Positions 1 to 5,123 of a DNA stretch of 7,109 nt are shown here, piece by piece (positions within the stretch are counted from its first letter, which is position 1; every line of letters starts with the position of its first letter). Under the pieces are notes generated by a model. The model did not search any database. It saw only the letters and a program-made list of their open reading frames with translations, and had not been told where the DNA came from. The DNA is from an uncultured Clostridia bacterium. Lineage in GTDB: Bacteria > Bacillota > Clostridia > RUG12999. The position numbers and the translations under genes are program-made. The stretch is taken from positions 1-7,109 of the forward strand of contig CATIYX010000088.1 of assembly GCA_949739095.1 (NCBI GenBank), written 5' to 3'.

Positions 1-291
1 GAATGTTATATTGTCGCGCATAAGGCGCAAAAAATTGGCATATTCGCCATGGATGGCAATTTCTATGAAAACGCCGTGGTGCTGCATTGGGGAAAAAATG
101 CGCAGGACATGGCGAAATGTTTGTTTCACGCACTGCGACAGTTTGACGAGCTGGGCGTAGATGTGATATTATGCGAACCAACGGAACTGGGCGGTATAGG
201 GACAAGCGTCCGCAACCGATTGTATAAAGCAGCGGGATTTCATATCATTCATGCGGAAAAAGGGACAAAGGAGAGAGGCGGAAATGAATAA
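1..291 (+). CDS. tsaC: Sua5-type threonylcarbamoyl-AMP synthase, C-terminal part (5' end outside window)
   Basis: The frame is open from base 1 and gives 96 residues of a C-terminus, so the start lies upstream of the window. The enzyme makes threonylcarbamoyl-AMP from threonine, bicarbonate and ATP, the first step of the t6A modification at position 37 of ANN-decoding tRNAs; it is cytoplasmic. What is seen is the Sua5 C-terminal domain: an LFHALRQFDELGVDVIL stretch, then GIGTSVRNRLYKAAG near the end, both typical of Sua5/YwlC proteins and absent from the shorter TsaC/YrdC type. The catalytic YrdC domain would be upstream and cannot be checked. The stop codon overlaps the ywlE start by 8 bp. 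The neighbour order with ywlE matches the ywlC-ywlE region of Bacillus-type genomes and supports the call. Confidence 0.85.
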   Translation, partial: ECYIVAHKAQKIGIFAMDGNFYENAVVLHWGKNAQDMAKCLFHALRQFDELGVDVILCEPTELGGIGTSVRNRLYKAAGFHIIHAEKGTKERGGNE

Positions 292-739
292 AATAAAAGT
301 GTTATTTGTCTGTACGGGCAATACCTGCCGTAGTCCTATGGCGGAGGGATTGCTCAAACATAACTGTGATATTTGCGATGTTCTGTCTGCGGGGATTCAT
401 GCACCAGACGACAGTCCGGCGAGCGAAAATGCGGTACAAGTCATGCGGCAACGCGGCATTGATATCGGTGGACACCGTGCGGCAACAGTAACAGGTTCTG
501 TGATGCAGGAGGCAGATGTGGTGCTGACAATGACAGGCGCGCACAAACAAGCATTACAGCAAATGTTTCCAGAAGCAGCGGGAAAAGTATATACGCTGGG
601 TGAATTTGTAGATGTGAATATGGACATTCCTGACCCATATATGGGGAACAGCCAAGTGTATAGCGCGTGTGCTGATGTATTGGAGCGGCTGATTCAGTTG
701 GCGGTTCCTAAATTGTCTGGAATGGTGCAGCCAACATGA
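284..739 (+). CDS. ywlE: Low-molecular-weight phosphatase family, probable protein-arginine phosphatase YwlE
   Basis: The product is 151 residues, normal for the family. The P-loop CTGNTCRS (C10 nucleophile, R16) sits right after the first beta strand, and the general-acid DPY motif has D117. The threonine inside the loop (T14) is the residue that in Bacillus YwlE favours phosphoarginine over phosphotyrosine, so I infer arginine phosphatase activity opposing an McsB-type kinase in protein quality control. Plain tyrosine phosphatase activity remains possible. The start at 284 is preferred over an in-frame ATG at 251, because 251 would add an 11-residue basic tail before the canonical first strand and because AAGGAG at 268-273 is correctly placed for 284. 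It overlaps tsaC by 8 bp and rimI by 4 bp (ATGA). Confidence 0.88.
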   Translation: MNKIKVLFVCTGNTCRSPMAEGLLKHNCDICDVLSAGIHAPDDSPASENAVQVMRQRGIDIGGHRAATVTGSVMQEADVVLTMTGAHKQALQQMFPEAAGKVYTLGEFVDVNMDIPDPYMGNSQVYSACADVLERLIQLAVPKLSGMVQPT

Positions 740-1212
740 GCGGAATCAAACTTGTGCCGCTTTCTGAGACATGGTTACCGGAGGTTATGGCGATTGAAGC
801 GGAGGCGTTTGGGGAAGATGCATGGTCGCAGGATTCCTTCCGGCAGGGTATAGAACAATCGATAGGACATTATGTAGCGGCAGTGCAGGGGGATGAATTG
901 CTGGGATATATGGGCTTTTCGTGTATCTTTGAGGACATTGAGCTGTTGACGGTTGCGGTTGCAAAAGCGGCGCGCAGAAGCGGCGTAGGCAGACAAATGA
1001 TGGCATATCTGCTGGACTACGCAAAACGTCATAATGTAGAACGGATTTTGCTGGAGGTGCGTGCGTCTAACAATGCAGCAATGGGGCTTTATGAAGCTTT
1101 TGGATTCGAGAAAATAGGCGTTCGGAAAGGTTATTATCGCAAACCCAAAGAGGATGCATTACTTTATGAATGGACAGGAGAGAGCCGGAATGCAGGTCAT
1201 TCATCCATTTGA
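736..1212 (+). CDS. rimI: RimI-type GNAT acetyltransferase, probable ribosomal protein S18 alanine N-acetyltransferase
   Basis: This 158-residue single-domain GNAT protein would transfer acetyl from acetyl-CoA to a protein N-terminus, classically Ala1 of S18. The acetyl-CoA pyrophosphate loop is RRSGVG (80-85). The RimI signature LEVRASN (106-112), LYEAFGF (118-124) and YYRKPKEDALLY (133-144) follows in order. E107 and Y119 lie 12 residues apart, as do the catalytic pair E103 and Y115 of E. coli RimI. The ATG at 736 overlaps the ywlE stop as ATGA with no strong ribosome binding site, which suggests translational coupling. RimI genes often sit with t6A genes (tsaB, tsaD); here it follows tsaC. 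The true substrate could be another protein, as GNAT paralogues are hard to separate by sequence. Confidence 0.82.
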   Translation: MSGIKLVPLSETWLPEVMAIEAEAFGEDAWSQDSFRQGIEQSIGHYVAAVQGDELLGYMGFSCIFEDIELLTVAVAKAARRSGVGRQMMAYLLDYAKRHNVERILLEVRASNNAAMGLYEAFGFEKIGVRKGYYRKPKEDALLYEWTGESRNAGHSSI

Positions 1213-1678
1213 GCCGGTGGCGGACAAAAAAAGCCGTATTTTAATTTTAGGGAGTTTTCCGTCGGTGAAATCAAGGGAAACCGGGTTTTATTATGGGCAT
1301 AAACAAAACCGTTTTTGGAAGGTGATGGCGCAGATTTTGCAGTGTACAGTGCCGCAAACGACAGAAGAAAAAAGGGATATGTTGCTGATACACAGCGTTG
1401 CAGTGTGGGATATTTTGAAAAGCTGCGACATCAACGGTTCTTCCGACGCCAGTATACGGAACCCTGTTCCTAATGACATTGCAGGATTGATTGATAAAAC
1501 CAATATAGCTGCCGTCTTTTTCAATGGAAAAACAGCCTATGGTGTGTATCAAAAATATAGTCCACAGCTAGCGGTGCCAACACATGTATTACCCTCCACT
1601 AGTCCGGCGAACGCTGTCTATTCTCTGGAGCGTCTTTGTGACATTTGGAAAAATGAAATCGCTCCATTTATGAAATAA
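1190..1678 (+). CDS. Hypoxanthine (deoxyinosine)-DNA glycosylase, uracil-DNA glycosylase superfamily family 6 type
   Basis: The 162-residue product would excise deaminated adenine (hypoxanthine) from DNA, starting base excision repair. Motif 1 is ILILGSFPSVKSRETGFYYG (residues 17-36), followed by HKQNRFW (37-43); N40 matches the catalytic asparagine (N39) described for the archaeal family-6 enzyme. Motif 2 is LPSTSPAN (134-141), the DNA-intercalating loop region. The chosen ATG at 1190 has AGGAG at 1176-1180 and lets the protein begin just before the first domain strand; an in-frame ATG at 1154 would add 12 unlikely residues and a larger overlap. The gene still overlaps rimI by 23 bp, so it is the last gene of the operon. 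A close alternative is a Mug-like uracil/thymine glycosylase, but the SPAN motif and the GFYYG-N spacing favour family 6. Confidence 0.85.
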   Translation: MQVIHPFEPVADKKSRILILGSFPSVKSRETGFYYGHKQNRFWKVMAQILQCTVPQTTEEKRDMLLIHSVAVWDILKSCDINGSSDASIRNPVPNDIAGLIDKTNIAAVFFNGKTAYGVYQKYSPQLAVPTHVLPSTSPANAVYSLERLCDIWKNEIAPFMK

Positions 1679-1793
1679 TAGGAAGGAACACCGCACAGGG
1701 GACGAGTTACAATAACTGGAACTTGTTAAAAATAGGTTCGTCTAAAGAAAGAGAGGGTCAATTTGTTATATCGGGAATGGGATTGGAAGAAAA

Positions 1794-2081
1794 GTGTCTG
1801 TGGCGAAAGGGGAAAGAATCGTAAAAAGAGTGCTTGCGCCTATTTTATTGGCGACGCTGCGTATGGTGCAGGTCAGTGGTAGTGTGCTGGGATTCGGTGG
1901 TCTATATGTGAATGGTGAAAGCATATATACACAGATAAATCTGGTGGAGGAGAATGGACGCACGCTTGTGCCGGTGCGGGTTATCGCAGGACGATTGGGC
2001 TGTACAGTGGATGGAGACGAAACCGGCGGAGGCTTAATTTCGGAAACGGATATGGAAGATGCGGAATATAAGACTATGTAA
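1794..2081 (+). CDS. Short secreted-looking protein with half a copper-amine-oxidase N-terminal-like (stalk) domain; likely remnant
   Basis: The 95-residue reading frame starts at GTG 1794; GTG at 1800 and 1830 are alternatives. A basic stretch (KGERIVKR) leads into a hydrophobic segment LAPILLATLRMVQVSGSVLG, a plausible signal peptide. Then comes LYVNGE, followed by ENGRTLVPVRVIAGRLGCTV, which is the conserved first half of the stalk domain found in many clostridial exported proteins. The second half and any partner domain are missing: after CTVDGDE the sequence becomes unrecognisable and stops. The start region is weak, with only GGAAGAAA ahead of the GTG and an out-of-frame ATG at 1777. 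I infer a decayed or truncated exported protein. No promoter is obvious, so any transcript would come from the operon upstream. Confidence 0.5.
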   Translation: MSVAKGERIVKRVLAPILLATLRMVQVSGSVLGFGGLYVNGESIYTQINLVEENGRTLVPVRVIAGRLGCTVDGDETGGGLISETDMEDAEYKTM

Positions 2082-2158
2082 ATCTCTTTTTGTTAAATTT
2101 ACAACCGGCGGACTATAGTCCAACAAAAATGAGATATATTCTACGTTGGAAAGAAACA

Positions 2159-2205
2159 CTATATGAAAAGACCTCTATCTATTAGATAGAGGTCTTTTCA
2201 TATAG
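2159..2205. terminator. Perfect 22-bp hairpin, bidirectional terminator between convergent genes
   Basis: Arms 2159-2180 and 2184-2205 are perfectly complementary around a 3-nt loop (ATT). The core is GACCTCTATCT with its complement. An AAAA run in the left arm and a TTTT run in the right arm give a short U stretch in either direction. It lies between the plus-strand block ending at 2081 and the minus-strand SDR ending at 2218, so it can stop both. The stem is unusually long and perfect for a terminator. Confidence 0.8.
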
Positions 2206-2217
2206 AATCAAAAATTC

Positions 2218-3006
2218 TTATTTCGGTTGTTTGCCGATGTATGCCAAAATTCCGCCGTCAACATACAGAACGTGACCATTGACGAAATCAGAAGCATCAG
2301 AAGCCAAAAATACTGCCGGACCCATCAAATCTTCCGGTGTTCCCCAACGGGCAGCCGGTGTTTTGGAAATGATGAAATTGTTGAACGGATGACCATCTTC
2401 ACGCAGCGGCGCGGTCTGCGGCGTTGCAATATAGCCAGGTCCAATACCGTTACACTGAATGTTATATTCACCATATTCAGAGCAGATGTTGCGGGTCAGC
2501 ATTTTCAGTCCGCCTTTTGCAGCAGCATAAGCGGAAACAGTTTCACGACCCAATTCACTCATCATAGAGCAGATGTTGATAATTTTACCATGACCTTTTT
2601 TTATCATGGAAGGAATCACTGCTTTGGATACGATAAACGGTGCGTTCAGGTCAACATCGATAACCTGTCTGAACTCGTCAGCTGTCATGTCGCACATCGG
2701 AATACGTTTAATGATACCGGCGTTGTTTACCAGAATATCAATCACGCCAACTTCCGCTTCGATTTTTTTAACCATATCCTGAACCTGGTCTTCTTTGGTT
2801 ACGTCACAAACATAACCGTGCGCTTTAATGCCGTCGGCTTCATAAGATTTCAAACCCTGTTCCACCAATTCCGGTTTGATATCGTTAAATACGATAGTAG
2901 CGCCAGCAGCAGCATAACTTTTTGCGATTGCATAACCAATCCCATAAGAAGCACCTGTTACCAGAGCGATTTTGCCTTCCAAAGAAAATTTACTTAAAAA
3001 ATCCAT
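2218..3006 (-). CDS. idnO: Gluconate 5-dehydrogenase family short-chain dehydrogenase
   Basis: The 262-residue classical SDR has the nucleotide-binding TGASYGIG (17-24), NNAG (94-97), the catalytic serine S147 in NICSMMS, and Y160-x3-K164 in SAYAAAKGG. The segments SELGRETVSAYAAAKGG and CNGIGPGYIATPQTAPL, plus the C-terminus LAYIGKQP, are characteristic of gluconate 5-dehydrogenases, which interconvert D-gluconate and 5-keto-D-gluconate with NAD(P)H in the cytoplasm. A 2-deoxygluconate or KduD-type activity cannot be excluded. The start at 3006 is chosen because AGGAGG (3018-3023 on this strand) precedes it by 11 nt and the protein then begins at the family's usual place; the open frame further upstream runs through the promoter. 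It has its own promoter and lies downstream of galM on the same strand. Confidence 0.85.
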   Translation of the reverse strand: MDFLSKFSLEGKIALVTGASYGIGYAIAKSYAAAGATIVFNDIKPELVEQGLKSYEADGIKAHGYVCDVTKEDQVQDMVKKIEAEVGVIDILVNNAGIIKRIPMCDMTADEFRQVIDVDLNAPFIVSKAVIPSMIKKGHGKIINICSMMSELGRETVSAYAAAKGGLKMLTRNICSEYGEYNIQCNGIGPGYIATPQTAPLREDGHPFNNFIISKTPAARWGTPEDLMGPAVFLASDASDFVNGHVLYVDGGILAYIGKQPK

Positions 3007-3059
3007 TTTGTAAAATACCTCCTCATATGAAATGTAAAAACTTCTCTTCCAGGAACAAA

Positions 3060-3069
3060 TTGTATACAT
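3060..3069. promoter_or_regulatory. Candidate operator palindrome TGTATACA over the SDR transcription start
   Basis: TGTATACA at 3061-3068 is a perfect 8-bp palindrome within TTGTATACAT, one base from the TTGTATACAA type of site used by several GntR/FadR-family sugar-acid regulators. It covers the predicted start of transcription (about 3065), where a bound protein would block the promoter. That a GntR-type repressor binds here is inference; no such regulator is in the window. Confidence 0.4.
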
Positions 3070-3071
3070 CT

Positions 3072-3100
3072 ATTATAGCATAGTGGAGAAGCGTAGTCAA
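3072..3100 (-). promoter_or_regulatory. Sigma-A promoter of the gluconate 5-dehydrogenase gene
   Basis: On the minus strand TTGACT (3095-3100) and TATAAT (3072-3077) are separated by exactly 17 bp, one mismatch from the consensus. Transcription would start near 3065, leaving a leader of about 60 nt before the ATG at 3006. It shows that the SDR can be transcribed independently of galM. Confidence 0.85.
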
Positions 3101-3136
3101 ATATTTCTTCAAAAAAGTGTGTGATAGATATATCAA

Positions 3137-4162
3137 TCATATAAATTTATATGTTGTTACAGTATCATATTTTTCTCCTTTTTTGAGAATTGCACTGGGA
3201 AAGTGGGAGAAGTTCAGACTGTTTGGAAATGTCTGCGTTTCAAGACAGAGCGCGCTATGTTTGGTATATGTAGCGCCGTCTTTGCATTTGCGTCCTTCTT
3301 CAATCACATTTCCTGTATAAAGCTGAACGCCGTTTTGGTCTGTATATATCTCCATGACAATGCCGGTTTTATCACCGGTCAGTTTACCTGCAAGACGGTA
3401 TCCTCTGCCGGAAAGGGCAAAATTGTGGTCATAACCGTCAAATAATTTTATCTGTTCGTGCTGCGATTGAAAACCTTCGCCTAGCGCCTTTGCTGTTCTA
3501 AAATCAAAAGGTGTGTTTTGGACGCTTTGGATTTCACCGTTTGGTATACAGGCAGCAGTGTTAGGCGTATAAAAGTCGCTGTTCAGCCATAGGGAGTGAC
3601 CATCGACTGTTCCGCTGTCATGACCGTTAAGATTAAAATAGGCGTGGTTTGTCATGTTTAGCACTGTGTCGCTGTCAGCGGTTCCTTCATAATGAAGTTT
3701 GATGGTATTATCTGCCGTAAGTGTATAAGTAACTTTCACATCTATAGTTCCTGGAAATCCTTCTTCGCCGTCCGGACTTGTAAGCGTGAGCACAAGAGAT
3801 GGTTCTGCCGCGTCAATACATTCGGCTTCCCAGACTTTTTTATCAAAACCAACCTTTCCGCCATGAAGATTGTTCACTCCGTCATTTGCAAAAAGCGTGT
3901 AGGATTTACCACCAAGTTCAAATGCTGCATTTTCAATACGGTTTGCATTGCGTCCAATGAGCGCACCAAAGTATCCCTCGTTGTCACAATATTCCGCCAA
4001 GGTGTCGCGCCCAAGTACAACATCAACACCTTTATATACCAGATTTTTGAGAATGCCGCCCAAGGTCAAAATTTCCGCACTGAGTCCCTGTCCATTGTCA
4101 AGTATGTAGCAATATACGTCTTTTCCACCATACTCTCCGAATTTAGTTTTTTGGATACTCAT
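3137..4162 (-). CDS. galM: Aldose 1-epimerase (mutarotase)
   Basis: The 341-residue protein interconverts alpha and beta anomers of galactose or glucose, feeding the Leloir pathway in the cytoplasm. Full family length is present with all catalytic landmarks: RNANRIENAAF (71-81), NNLHGG with H100, NHAYFNLNGH with H173, GYDHNF with D245, and LETQTFPNSLNF with general base E308. Their spacing matches the Lactococcus enzyme (H96, H170, D243, E304). The start at 4162 has AGGAGG at 4170-4175 with 7 nt spacing and fits the family N-terminus; the frame stays open up to 4432 but that extension crosses the promoter and the next terminator. No other Leloir gene is nearby. No strong terminator follows, so some readthrough into the SDR gene is possible. 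Confidence 0.95.
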   Translation of the reverse strand: MSIQKTKFGEYGGKDVYCYILDNGQGLSAEILTLGGILKNLVYKGVDVVLGRDTLAEYCDNEGYFGALIGRNANRIENAAFELGGKSYTLFANDGVNNLHGGKVGFDKKVWEAECIDAAEPSLVLTLTSPDGEEGFPGTIDVKVTYTLTADNTIKLHYEGTADSDTVLNMTNHAYFNLNGHDSGTVDGHSLWLNSDFYTPNTAACIPNGEIQSVQNTPFDFRTAKALGEGFQSQHEQIKLFDGYDHNFALSGRGYRLAGKLTGDKTGIVMEIYTDQNGVQLYTGNVIEEGRKCKDGATYTKHSALCLETQTFPNSLNFSHFPSAILKKGEKYDTVTTYKFI

Positions 4163-4198
4163 TTTTTGTCCTCCTGTCCATTGTTTTTTATATATAAA

Positions 4199-4227
4199 TT
4201 TATAGCACCGAAAACATGAATTATCAA
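4199..4227 (-). promoter_or_regulatory. Sigma-A promoter of galM with extended -10
   Basis: On the minus strand TTGATA (4222-4227) is followed after 17 bp by TATAAA (4199-4204), with TGC directly before the -10 as an extended element. Transcription would start near 4192 and give a 30-nt leader containing the galM ribosome binding site. I see no clear cre (CcpA) site around it. Confidence 0.75.
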
Positions 4228-4347
4228 TGCATATAAGTGTATCACAAGTGGCGAAATATAGCAAGAGACAAATGAGTAAATGAAAGAAAAAATTTAGCAA
4301 AACTGTGACAATCCATAGATTGGCGGCGGGAAATGAAGTGTACGGAA

Positions 4348-4376
4348 TCTCAAAAAGCGGCTTGCGCTTTTTGAGA
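4348..4376. repeat. 12-bp inverted repeat between galM promoter and tRNA terminator
   Basis: TCTCAAAAAGCG (4348-4359) and CGCTTTTTGAGA (4365-4376) are perfect complements around the 5-nt loop GCTTG. The U-rich run is inside the stem rather than after it, so it is a poor intrinsic terminator, though it could act as a backup behind the tRNA terminator. Its job is unknown. Confidence 0.5.
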
Positions 4377-4416
4377 AGAAGGAGATGCAGCAGAATGAGC
4401 GCACGGTGACTTTTAC

Positions 4417-4454
4417 AAAAAAGTCGCCGCAAGCGATATGGCGCTTGCGGCGAC
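4417..4454 (-). terminator. Rho-independent terminator of the tRNA unit
   Basis: On the minus strand a perfect 13-bp GC-rich stem (arms 4442-4454 and 4423-4435, GTCGCCGCAAGCG and complement) has a 6-nt loop and is followed by six T residues (4417-4422). It starts just after the CCA end of tRNA-Gly, so it ends the two-tRNA transcript. Confidence 0.95.
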
Positions 4455-4455
4455 G

Positions 4456-4529
4456 TGGAGCGGGTGAAGGGAATCGAACCCTCATATCCAGCTTGGGAAG
4501 CTGGTGTTCTACCACTGAACTACACCCGC
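4456..4529 (-). tRNA. tRNA-Gly, anticodon CCC
   Basis: A complete cloverleaf reads on the minus strand: acceptor GCGGGTG/CACCCGC, D arm GTTC/GAAC, anticodon stem CCAGC/GCTGG with loop TTCCCAA (anticodon CCC), T arm GAGGG/CCCTT with loop TTCGATT, discriminator T and an encoded CCA (4456-4458). It reads GGG codons. It shares a promoter and terminator with tRNA-Leu upstream. The CCC isoacceptor is an addition to the usual GCC and TCC glycine tRNAs. Confidence 0.96.
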
Positions 4530-4549
4530 ATTTCTTAGAATACGATTGA

Positions 4550-4578
4550 CCCCTTAAATCTCTGAGAGATCTAAGGGG
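4550..4578 (-). other. Hairpin in the spacer between the two tRNAs
   Basis: On the minus strand CCCCTTAGATCTCT faces AGAGATTTAAGGGG, giving 13 pairs and a 3-nt loop. The one non-Watson-Crick position is a G-U wobble in the minus-strand RNA but an A-C mismatch in the plus-strand RNA, so the structure fits the tRNA transcript. No T run follows, so it is not a typical terminator; an RNase processing or spacing element is a reasonable inference. Confidence 0.55.
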
Positions 4579-4587
4579 TAACTGTTT

Positions 4588-4674
4588 TGGTGCGGATAAG
4601 AGGACTTGAACCTCCATGAAATTGCTTTCACATGGACCTGAACCATGCGCGTCTGCCAATTCCGCCATATCCGC
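4588..4674 (-). tRNA. tRNA-Leu, anticodon CAG
   Basis: The minus strand folds as a class II tRNA: acceptor GCGGATA/TATCCGC, D arm GCG/CGC, anticodon stem CATGG/CCATG with loop TTCAGGT (anticodon CAG), a long variable arm TGAAA-GCAA-TTTCA, T arm GGAGG/CCTCT with loop TTCAAGT, discriminator A and encoded CCA (4588-4590). It reads CUG codons. It is the first gene after the promoter at 4695-4722. Confidence 0.96.
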
Positions 4675-4694
4675 ATATCTTCACTACGCTATTT

Positions 4695-4722
4695 ATTATA
4701 GCACAAATAATGTATTTGTCAA
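4695..4722 (-). promoter_or_regulatory. Consensus sigma-A promoter of the tRNA unit
   Basis: On the minus strand TTGACA (4717-4722) and TATAAT (4695-4700), both perfect hexamers, are 16 bp apart, with TGC just before the -10. Transcription would start near 4688, about 14 nt before the tRNA-Leu 5' end. Such strength is typical of stable-RNA promoters. Confidence 0.9.
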
Positions 4723-4764
4723 GGCTTTTTTGAAAAAAAGTTGGGTAATTTTATACGAATATTG

Positions 4765-4997
4765 GAATCCACATTTTCCACAGAGGTGTGAAATAATTAT
4801 GTGGAAAATGTGGATAAACTCGTGGAAAAGTTATGAGAAATGCGTTGTTGGCGGCAGTAATATTACAGAAAGTTTACAAAAATAGAGTTATGTAAACTGA
4901 AATCCTGAAAATGGTATTGTTTTTATCGTAAAGAGGAAGGTGGGAATTGTGGAAAAGTGAAAAAAAGATTTATAGAAAAGCAGATATGTGTGGAAAA
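4765..4997. other. Cluster of DnaA-box-like nonamers in a gene-free interval
   Basis: The interval 4723-5068 has no convincing gene. Within it lie a perfect DnaA box TGTGGATAA (4809-4817, complement of TTATCCACA), one-mismatch boxes TTTTCCACA (4774-4782) and TGTGGAAAA (4800-4808, 4948-4956, 4989-4997), and two weaker forms, CGTGGAAAA (4821-4829) and GAATCCACA (4765-4773). Boxes 4800-4808 and 4809-4817 abut in the same orientation. The surroundings are AT-rich, with an A-rich run near 4957-4980. DnaA uses such clusters at origins and at titration or regulatory sites elsewhere. No dnaA, dnaN or rpmH is in view, so an origin is not claimed; I infer a possible DnaA-binding locus. Confidence 0.55.
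4871..4898. repeat. 8-bp inverted repeat AGTTTACA...TGTAAACT
   Basis: Arms 4871-4878 and 4891-4898 are perfect complements with a 12-bp spacer. The spacing centre to centre is 20 bp, about two DNA turns, which suits a dimeric binding site better than an RNA hairpin. It sits inside the DnaA-box cluster. The binding protein is unknown. Confidence 0.35.
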
Positions 4998-5068
4998 GCT
5001 GGTGAAAAAGTAAATAATTCAAAGTAAATCCTCTTACCATTGTTTTTTGACCACTTACATAAAGTACA

Positions 5069-5097
5069 GTGACGTGTTCTCTTATTTGTGATATAAT
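5069..5097 (+). promoter_or_regulatory. Extended -10 promoter of the LytTR regulator operon
   Basis: TATAAT (5092-5097) is preceded by TGA (5089-5091) as an extended -10. The -35 at 5069-5074, GTGACG, matches TTGACA at four positions with 17 bp spacing. A weak -35 beside a strong extended -10 is typical of activated promoters. Transcription would start near 5104, about 20 nt before the ATG. Confidence 0.75.
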
Positions 5098-5123
5098 GCA
5101 ATAAAGATAAAGGAGGGGAGTCT

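Noticed and set aside
2227..2997. 256-codon plus-strand open frame opposite the SDR gene
   Set aside because: It is the antisense shadow of a conserved SDR with all motifs intact; its translation shows no recognisable domain and it has no ribosome binding site of its own.
3007..3069. 21-residue N-terminal extension of the SDR
   Set aside because: The extra residues cover the ribosome binding site and the -10 region of the promoter and lie outside the family's normal length.
3122..3135. Terminator after galM (TGATA/TATCA with T run on the minus strand)
   Set aside because: Only a 5-bp AT-rich stem with a CACAC gap before the T run; too weak to call.
3692..4219. 175-codon plus-strand open frame opposite galM
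   Set aside because: Antisense to the conserved galM sequence, composition unlike a real protein, and it runs over the galM promoter.
4294..4668. Minus-strand 124-codon open frame with MAELADAHGSGPCE-like start
   Set aside because: It reads through both tRNA genes and their terminator; this is a well-known spurious translation of tRNA-Leu sequence.
4723..5068. Chromosomal replication origin
   Set aside because: The DnaA boxes are suggestive, but dnaA, dnaN, rpmH and other origin neighbours are absent and no clear unwinding element is seen, so I report only a DnaA-box cluster.
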